Shown here piece after piece: positions 6,000 through 10,333 of a DNA stretch of 10,333 nucleotides. This DNA is from Comamonadaceae bacterium (lineage in GTDB: Bacteria > Pseudomonadota > Gammaproteobacteria > Burkholderiales > Burkholderiaceae_C). Positions within the stretch are counted from its first letter, which is position 1. The number at the start of each line of letters is the position of its first letter. Under the pieces are notes generated by a model, which did not search any database, was not told the DNA's origin, and was given only the letters and a program-made list of their open reading frames with translations. Position numbers and translations under genes: made by a program. Location: the NCBI GenBank assembly GCA_947458345.1, contig CANHBU010000033.1, positions 1 through 10,333 on the forward strand, read 5' to 3'.

Positions 6000-7094
6000 T
6001 TAGCGGGACAGTTGGACGAGCCGGCTCTTGTAGGCCTCGATCAGGCAAGCCTTGTCCGAGCAGGCCGAGCGGGTGGACTTGAGCCACTGTAGCTGCTCGC
6101 TTTGCAGGGCCTTGGCATCTGCGGCTGCGTCGCGGGCCTTGCGGTATGCGGCCGACAGATCCACATCGAGTCGGGCCAGGTCGCGATCGCTGCAGATCAT
6201 TTTTTCTTGTGCCGAGCTGGCCTTGGCACAGTCAAAGCTTGCGGTGATGGGCCCGGTCTCGGCGGGGGCAGGAGCAGCCGCCGGAGCAGCCGCTGTGGGT
6301 GCTTCGACCGGGCCGGCGGCCGGTGCTTGGGTCACAGGCGCGGGGGCTACTGTGGGTGCAGTAGCGGATGGAGCGGCGGATGGAGCGGCGGATGGGGCCG
6401 CAGGTGGGGCGACAGGCGCCGCAGCCTTCTGAGCGCCGCCGAACAGCGAGGCAAAGAATTTCTTGATCGCGTCGATCAGGTCCAGCAGGAAGGCATACCA
6501 GGGACGCTCGGCCTTGAACACCACATAGAAGGACTGCTTGGCCTTGTAGGCCGCGGCCAGCGGGGCCGTCCAGCTCACCGTCTTGCCGTCCTGAGACAGT
6601 TGGCCGTTGGTCTCGAGTACCTTGGGCACCGATACGGTCCAGCTTAAGTTGCGGCCGGCCAGCATGGCTTGCATCATGCCCTCCATCATCGGGTTGGCGC
6701 CAGCCTTGTCCTTCATGTCAAAGCTGCTGTCGATGCGCCAGGCGCCCTCAGCGGCACGGGAGACCTTGAGCAGCGAGTTGTCCTGGTCGCCAGAGGCAAA
6801 GTCGGCAAATTGGTCGATCGGGCCACGGGCCGACAGCGTGCACACCACATTGCCCCCGGCCACCGCCTCGCTGATCTGTAACTTGATGGAGGGGCTGCCC
6901 CCCTCGGACAGGTTCCCGCACAGACCGTCCTTTTTGTCAGTCAAGGCTGCGAGTTTGGCGTCAATGCGAATTTCGGCCTGGTAGTTCATCTCGCCTTTGT
7001 CGACGCTGACTTTTTGGTCAACGTCAAAACAAGCGACAAGCGTCGTGGTCATCAGCAGCGCGGCCGACAGGCGCAGGATCGACTTCAGGGTCAT
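6000..7094 (-). CDS. Lipoprotein with C-terminal LprI-type (lysozyme-inhibitor-like, DUF1311) domain
   Basis: A 364-aa protein in three parts. Residues 1-22 are a lipoprotein signal with lipobox LVAC and Cys22, followed by Phe. Residues ~23-195 form a beta-rich domain (starting FDVDQKVSVDKGEMNYQAEI) that resembles LppM/DUF3153-type lipoproteins, ending in a hydrophobic/amphipathic segment (RPWYAFLLDLIDAIKKFFAS, residues 197-216). Residues ~221-282 are a low-complexity Ala/Pro/Ser linker. Residues 283-364 match the LprI family with four cysteines (289, 301, 345, 350), expected to form two disulfides. LprI of Mycobacterium inhibits lysozyme; for most family members the role is unproven. The protein is expected in the periplasm, tethered to a membrane. 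The ATG at 7094 has only a weak ribosome site. An 80-bp gap separates its stop from the thiolase-like gene, so the two may be separate units. The LppM-like call for the first domain is less sure than the LprI call. Confidence 0.85.
   Translation of the reverse strand: MTLKSILRLSAALLMTTTLVACFDVDQKVSVDKGEMNYQAEIRIDAKLAALTDKKDGLCGNLSEGGSPSIKLQISEAVAGGNVVCTLSARGPIDQFADFASGDQDNSLLKVSRAAEGAWRIDSSFDMKDKAGANPMMEGMMQAMLAGRNLSWTVSVPKVLETNGQLSQDGKTVSWTAPLAAAYKAKQSFYVVFKAERPWYAFLLDLIDAIKKFFASLFGGAQKAAAPVAPPAAPSAAPSAAPSATAPTVAPAPVTQAPAAGPVEAPTAAAPAAAPAPAETGPITASFDCAKASSAQEKMICSDRDLARLDVDLSAAYRKARDAAADAKALQSEQLQWLKSTRSACSDKACLIEAYKSRLVQLSR
6364..6396. repeat. 12-bp tandem repeat in the linker of the LprI-domain lipoprotein
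   Basis: The unit gcggatggagcg occurs at 6364-6375 and 6376-6387, followed by a partial copy to 6396. It encodes APSA repeats on the minus strand in the flexible linker between the two folded domains. It keeps frame and is probably length-variable between strains. Confidence 0.8.
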
Positions 7095-7404
7095 GGAGCT
7101 TGTGTTTTATTTAGATGAGTCGAAACAATGTAGCACGGCGGTCAGGCCCGATGCGCCTTGTGCCCTGGCGGGCGCAGCGCGGGCCGCAAGTGCGTCGCTG
7201 CTTGTCATGGCTTGGAGCCTTGGCGACGTGGCGGGATGTCGCAATCGCAAGAAAAAAACAAGGAGGAAACCAAGGAGGAAAACAAGCATAAAGCGCCCTG
7301 ATGCAGCGCCTTCCCAAAAGAAAAGGAAGCCTTTTCTCTTCTCAAGTCGAATCGCTTTTTTCAATTGAACTCAAGGCCCACAGCCTTTGGATACCGAGGA
7401 GGTC
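7095..7404. other. 310-bp AT-richer intergenic region
   Basis: This lies between the AraC-family gene stop and the LprI-domain lipoprotein start, both on the minus strand. It must hold the end of the AraC transcript and probably the lipoprotein promoter, but I cannot place convincing -35/-10 boxes. It contains a tandem pair of caaggaggaaac-like units (7259-7270 and 7271-7283), two terminator-like hairpins, and a possible 60-codon minus-strand ORF (ATG 7289-7287 to stop at 7107). The ORF is discussed separately and not called as a gene. Confidence 0.55.
7287..7337 (-). terminator. Terminator-like hairpins downstream of the AraC-family gene
   Basis: A perfect 8-bp stem with a 3-nt loop lies at 7319-7337 (agaaaagg, aag, ccttttct), followed on the minus strand by a few T residues. 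About 10 nt further on, a weaker hairpin (7291-7312, AAGGCGC/GCGCTT with one bulge) is followed by TTTATGCTTGTTTT. Together they could end the AraC transcript, which stops at 7405. The first stem is AT-rich and the T tract is short, so the call is weak. Confidence 0.35.
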
Positions 7405-8253
7405 TTATCGGCCCGAGAGTCCCGTCGGTGCGCTTGGCGCAGCCATGTGGCCGTAGACGGGCAGCATGCGCGAGGCTGCAAACATCTCCTTCGGGCGGGC
7501 GCCGTAGACATGCCTGATCGAGTGGCTGAAGTGGGTCGAGTCTGGATAGCCGGTGTCCAGGGCGACGGTGGCCAGACTGGCTGGGCGATTGATGTAATGG
7601 AGCAGGTTGCGGGCGCGTTTCCAGGTGCGAAAGGCCCGAAAGGGAACGCCGACCTCCTGCTTGAAGAGGTGCAGGAAGCGCGAGAAAGACAGATGCACCG
7701 ACTGCGCGCATTCCTCGGCGCTCAGGCTGCCGCAGGGGTCGGCCTTGATGCGCGCCAAAACCGATTCGATGCGTCGGTCGAGCGCGCGGCCTGGCACGGC
7801 CCGCCCGAAAAAGAGCTGGTCGAAGTCGAGCGAGCGCAGGTCCAGGTCGGCGTCACGGTCGCACAGCTGGTCGCAGCAGGCGCGCAAATGCGCCAGCAGG
7901 GCCGAGCCCTGGCCCGCGTCGCCCCCTGAAAGTTCTGGCGGCGGGCCGCTGGCGTCAATACTTTCGGCCTCGAGTTTGACCGAGTAGATGGCCTGGGCAT
8001 GGGTGTTGACCTGGTGGGGCTGATAGGGCGCAACGATGGCCAGACGGCTGCTTTGCCAGGGGCCATTGGCCAGGCGCACCGAAATATTCCCGCGCGGGGC
8101 CGCATACAGGTTCCAGCAACCCATGGTGCGTACCGACGAGGTGGCCAGCGGACCAGCATAAAAAATGCGGTCCAGGGTGATCCACAGCAGGCGCCCCGAA
8201 TCGATCGCAGGGGCACGAGATGCCTCGTCAAAGCTGTGTTCCCACTCCATCAT
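7405..8253 (-). CDS. AraC-family transcriptional regulator
   Basis: A 282-aa DNA-binding regulator. The C-terminal ~105 residues contain the two AraC helix-turn-helix motifs: the first around residues 177-199 (LSAEECAQSVHLSFSRFLHL, then FKQEVG) and the second around 226-252 (SLATVALDTGYPDSTHFSHS, then IRHVYG), with the conserved GVPFRAF between and GARPKEMF after. The N-terminal ~150 residues probably form the effector/dimerisation domain; I see no clear cupin motif. Two adjacent ATG codons (8253-8251, 8250-8248) are possible starts; a G-rich ribosome site 7 nt upstream favours the first. The gene diverges from the 2-oxoacid dehydrogenase operon across 280 bp, an arrangement common for regulators of the neighbouring catabolic operon. 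That regulatory link is inference. The inducer is unknown. Confidence 0.92.
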   Translation of the reverse strand: MMEWEHSFDEASRAPAIDSGRLLWITLDRIFYAGPLATSSVRTMGCWNLYAAPRGNISVRLANGPWQSSRLAIVAPYQPHQVNTHAQAIYSVKLEAESIDASGPPPELSGGDAGQGSALLAHLRACCDQLCDRDADLDLRSLDFDQLFFGRAVPGRALDRRIESVLARIKADPCGSLSAEECAQSVHLSFSRFLHLFKQEVGVPFRAFRTWKRARNLLHYINRPASLATVALDTGYPDSTHFSHSIRHVYGARPKEMFAASRMLPVYGHMAAPSAPTGLSGR

Positions 8254-8260
8254 CTGTGCG

Positions 8261-8267
8261 CCCCCTT
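8261..8267 (-). promoter_or_regulatory. Ribosome binding site of the AraC-family gene
   Basis: On the minus strand AAGGGGG ends 7 nt before the first of two adjacent ATG codons. It supports the ATG at 8253 as the start. Confidence 0.6.
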
Positions 8268-8522
8268 ATCTTCGTTTTGGCCCTTAGTGTGAGGCTTTGG
8301 CGCCCAAACTGTGTAAGGGGTTTCCCAAACCCCGGGCTCAAACATGCGGCCGGCCTTGCACCCCAGCCAGGCCAAGCCGGCTTGGGTTTTCGGCCTTTGA
8401 GGGGCGGACACGCCTCAGCCAGTTGGCGCAAGACTCGGACATTCGAACTGTGTACCGTGCGGCAACGCAGGCCCTGCACCGGCAGCCCTGCGCGGCCGGG
8501 GCCTTGGCTCCGCAAAAACGAC

Positions 8523-8527
8523 AGGAG
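8523..8527 (+). promoter_or_regulatory. Ribosome binding site deciding the E1 alpha GTG start
   Basis: AGGAG lies 6 nt before the GTG at 8534. It is the best Shine-Dalgarno sequence in the region and the reason for preferring this GTG over the in-frame TTG at 8297. Confidence 0.8.
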
Positions 8528-8533
8528 ACCTTC

Positions 8534-9694
8534 GTGAGTTCCAAAGACACTTCCCCGGCGGCCTTTGCGGGGAACCCGCGGCCCATCGTGCGGCCGGTCC
8601 TCGATCGTGCGCGCGAGTTGGGCATCCGCCAGGTCCTGGATGCCGATGGCGCGCTGGCCGGCGACCTGCCTGACCCCGATCTGCCCCGGGAAACGCTGCT
8701 CAAGATGTACCGCACGATGCTGACCGTCAGCGCCATTGACGCGCGCGGCTGGAAGCTGCAGCGTTCCGGACGCATCGATTTTTGGATCCCCTCGCGCGGG
8801 CAGGAAGGCTCACATACCGCCTCCACCATGGCCATGGAGCCGTCCGATTGGATCTTCATGGCCTCGCGCGAGCCCGGCACCATGCTCGCGCGCGGCGCCA
8901 CGCTCTTGCAGCTGTTTGCGCAGTTCTTTGGCCGCGCCGAGGAGCCGCTCAAGGGCCGCCGGCTGCCCCTGCTGCTGGGCGACCGAAGCCTCAACATCGT
9001 GCCCTGCATGACCATTGTGGGCTCGTACATTCCCCACGCCGCGGGCGCCGCCTGGGCGGCCAAGATCAAAGGCGACGACACCCGCTTTATCGTGTACTTT
9101 GGCGACGGCGCCACCTCGCGCGGAGAGTTCCACAGTGCCATGAATTTCGCGGGCATCCACAAGCCGCCCATCGTCTTTTTGTGCCAAAACAACGGCTGGG
9201 CGGTCTCCACGCCCAACGACCGGCAGACCGCATCGGCGACCTTTGCCGAAAAAGGCGATGCTTACGGTGTGCGCAACCTTCGCGTCGATGGCAACGATCC
9301 CCTGGCGGTCTACAGCGTCACGCGCAAGGCCCGCGACGAAGCCCGCGAGCTCGGCCCGACCCTTATTGAGACCGTGACCTACCGGCTGGGCCCGCACACC
9401 TCTTCGGACAACCCGGACCTGTACCGCCGCAGCGAGGAGGCCGAGGCCTGGCGCCGCTGGGACCCGATCCCGCGTTTTCGCAAATACCTGGAGCGGCGCG
9501 GGATCTGGACGGCCCAAGAGGAGCAGCAGTTTCTCGCTGCGCTGGAGCTGCAGCTCGACCAAGCCGTGCACGCGGCCGAGGCCATGCGCCAGACGGCGCC
9601 GGCCGAGATGTTTGACGACGTGTTTGCGCAGCCCACGCGCCTGTTGCAAGAGCAGCGCGCGCAGATGCTGGCGGACCTGGCGGGGGAGGCCTGA
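8534..9694 (+). CDS. 2-oxoacid dehydrogenase E1 component, alpha subunit (branched-chain/pyruvate type)
   Basis: A 386-aa thiamine-diphosphate enzyme subunit. With its beta partner it decarboxylates a 2-oxoacid and passes the acyl group to a lipoyl E2. The thiamine-diphosphate motif runs from GDG (190-192) to NN (219-220). Other family landmarks are IPSRGQEG (85-92), SYIPHAAGAAWAAK (164-177) and the phosphorylation-loop region YRLGPHTSSDNPDLYR (283-298), whose His288 matches the active-site His of human BCKDH E1 alpha. Two positions are unusual: SREPG (111-115) where YREHG/YREAG is typical, and SRGE (195-198) where SEGD is typical. The GTG start is fixed by a good ribosome site and gives normal family length. 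The beta gene starts 1 bp after the stop (TGAAATG), so the two are an operon. Whether the substrate is pyruvate, a branched-chain 2-oxoacid or another acid cannot be decided; E2 and E3 genes may lie to the right of the window. Confidence 0.93.
   Translation: MSSKDTSPAAFAGNPRPIVRPVLDRARELGIRQVLDADGALAGDLPDPDLPRETLLKMYRTMLTVSAIDARGWKLQRSGRIDFWIPSRGQEGSHTASTMAMEPSDWIFMASREPGTMLARGATLLQLFAQFFGRAEEPLKGRRLPLLLGDRSLNIVPCMTIVGSYIPHAAGAAWAAKIKGDDTRFIVYFGDGATSRGEFHSAMNFAGIHKPPIVFLCQNNGWAVSTPNDRQTASATFAEKGDAYGVRNLRVDGNDPLAVYSVTRKARDEARELGPTLIETVTYRLGPHTSSDNPDLYRRSEEAEAWRRWDPIPRFRKYLERRGIWTAQEEQQFLAALELQLDQAVHAAEAMRQTAPAEMFDDVFAQPTRLLQEQRAQMLADLAGEA
9682..9689 (+). promoter_or_regulatory. Ribosome binding site of the E1 beta gene
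   Basis: GGGGGAGG lies inside the end of the alpha gene, 6 nt before the ATG at 9696. It supports that start over the in-frame ATG three codons later. Confidence 0.65.
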
Positions 9695-9695
9695 A

Positions 9696-10333
9696 ATGGC
9701 GCAGATGACCGTGCTCGAGGCGCTCAATGCCGCCATGGCCCACGAACTGCAGCGCGACCCCGACGTCGTGCTGCTCGGTGAGGATGTCGGCACAGAAGGC
9801 GGCATTTTTCGCACCACAGAAGGCTTGCAGCTGCGCTTTGGCAGCCACCGCGTGATCGACACGCCGCTAGACGAAAAAGGCATTGCTGCCCATGCCGTTG
9901 GCATGGCCTTGTACGGGCTCAAGCCCATCGTGGAGATCCAGTTTTCGGGCTTCATCCACGATGCGTTCGAGCAGTTCATGTTTTGCGCGAGCAAGTACCG
10001 ATGGGCCACCGGCGGCATGTACACCGTGCCGATGGTGGTGCGCGCGCCCTCCTTTGGCGGCATCCGTGGCGGCTTTTGGCATTCCCAGAGCCCCGAGCCG
10101 TATTACATCCATGGTGGCGGCATCAAGGTGATCGCGCCGGCCACGCCGGCCGACGCCTACGGCATGATGCTTGCAGCCGTGCGTGATCCCGATCCGGTGC
10201 TGGTGCTGGAGCCGGTGCCGCTGTACCGATCGCTGCGCGGCGAGGTGGAGGACGACGGCGTCGCGCTGGAGCTCGGCCGGGCGCAGGTCGTGCGCGAAGG
10301 CCGGGATCTGACCTTGCTGACCTGGGGCCCCCT
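9696..10333 (+). CDS. 2-oxoacid dehydrogenase E1 component, beta subunit (partial, C-terminus missing)
   Basis: The first 212 residues of an E1 beta subunit, normally about 325-350 aa; the gene continues past the window. Family landmarks are LLGEDVG (26-32), GGIFRTTEGL (35-44), RVIDTPLDEKGI (52-63) with Glu60 in the place of the catalytic glutamate that activates thiamine diphosphate, GGIRGGFWHSQSPE (121-134) and RDPDPVLVLEPVPLYR (163-178). HSQSPE and DPDP...EP..LYR are shared with branched-chain 2-oxoacid and pyruvate E1 beta subunits. It is co-transcribed with the alpha gene and the two proteins form an alpha2-beta2 tetramer in this family, with active sites at the interface. Small departures from the consensus are seen (for example SGFIHDAFEQ where a DFIYPAFDQ-like motif is common). 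Confidence 0.94.
   Translation, partial: MAQMTVLEALNAAMAHELQRDPDVVLLGEDVGTEGGIFRTTEGLQLRFGSHRVIDTPLDEKGIAAHAVGMALYGLKPIVEIQFSGFIHDAFEQFMFCASKYRWATGGMYTVPMVVRAPSFGGIRGGFWHSQSPEPYYIHGGGIKVIAPATPADAYGMMLAAVRDPDPVLVLEPVPLYRSLRGEVEDDGVALELGRAQVVREGRDLTLLTWGP

Larger units (their letters stand above)
8254..8533. promoter_or_regulatory. Divergent regulatory region with clustered dyads
   Basis: This 280-bp region separates the AraC-family gene (minus) from the E1 alpha gene (plus) and must contain the promoters for both. It holds three perfect inverted repeats: tttgg-cgc-ccaaa at 8296-8308, ggggttt-ccc-aaacccc at 8317-8333, and the 14-bp palindrome ccaagccggcttgg at 8372-8385. A 9-bp direct repeat, aactgtgta, occurs at 8307-8315 and 8446-8454. 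Any of these could be regulator sites. I could not place reliable -35/-10 boxes or a sigma-54 promoter. The frame of E1 alpha is open through much of the region from a TTG at 8297, but codon use and family length argue that it is not translated. Confidence 0.45.

Noticed and set aside
8297..8533. N-terminal extension of E1 alpha from a TTG at 8297
   Set aside because: The extra 79 residues are low-quality coding sequence rich in Cys, Arg and Pro. The GTG at 8534 has a strong ribosome site and gives normal family length.
8810..10063. Minus-strand 417-codon open frame opposite the E1 alpha and beta genes
   Set aside because: It is antisense to two strongly recognised genes and its composition is that of a shadow frame.

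Overview
This is a GC-rich window with dense, tightly packed genes. Base composition, codon use and protein character suggest a betaproteobacterium of the Burkholderiales, probably Comamonadaceae-like. That placement is inferred from general resemblance; no rRNA or other phylogenetic marker is present. I see no rRNA, tRNA, CRISPR array, insertion sequence or phage gene.

Left part (1-2761): the 5' end of a minus-strand gene, possibly a sensor histidine kinase, is cut by the window edge. It diverges from a long plus-strand gene that fuses an NADH-dehydrogenase-like FAD/NAD(P) oxidoreductase to selenophosphate synthetase (SelD). The fusion gene converges, with 14 bp between stop codons, on the minus-strand block that follows.

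Middle part (2776-8253), all on the minus strand. In transcription order (right to left): an AraC-family regulator; a 310-bp AT-richer gap with terminator-like hairpins and a possible 60-aa ORF; a secreted lipoprotein ending in an LprI-type (lysozyme-inhibitor-like) domain; a thiolase-fold protein without the usual nucleophilic cysteine; a zinc-ribbon/OB-fold DUF35 protein 2 bp behind it; a 288-bp gap with a perfect 4 x 15-bp tandem repeat; a carboxymuconolactone-decarboxylase-family protein with a proline-rich tail; and a cysteine-rich lipoprotein of unknown family. The thiolase-like/DUF35 pair is the clearest functional unit. Such pairs act on acyl-CoA intermediates, in the best-studied cases as retro-aldolases in steroid side-chain breakdown.

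Right part (8254-10333): a 280-bp divergent region with several perfect dyads separates the AraC gene from a plus-strand operon. That operon encodes the alpha and beta subunits of a thiamine-diphosphate 2-oxoacid dehydrogenase E1 of the branched-chain/pyruvate type; the beta gene runs off the window. The AraC protein is a reasonable candidate regulator of this operon. Overall the window looks like ordinary chromosomal metabolism (selenium use, acyl-CoA and 2-oxoacid catabolism, envelope lipoproteins). I did not find an obviously new defence or mobile system. The points most worth a second look are the tandem repeat, the Cys-less thiolase/DUF35 pair, the lipoprotein-LprI architecture, unusual residues in the E1 alpha active site, and the dyad cluster.
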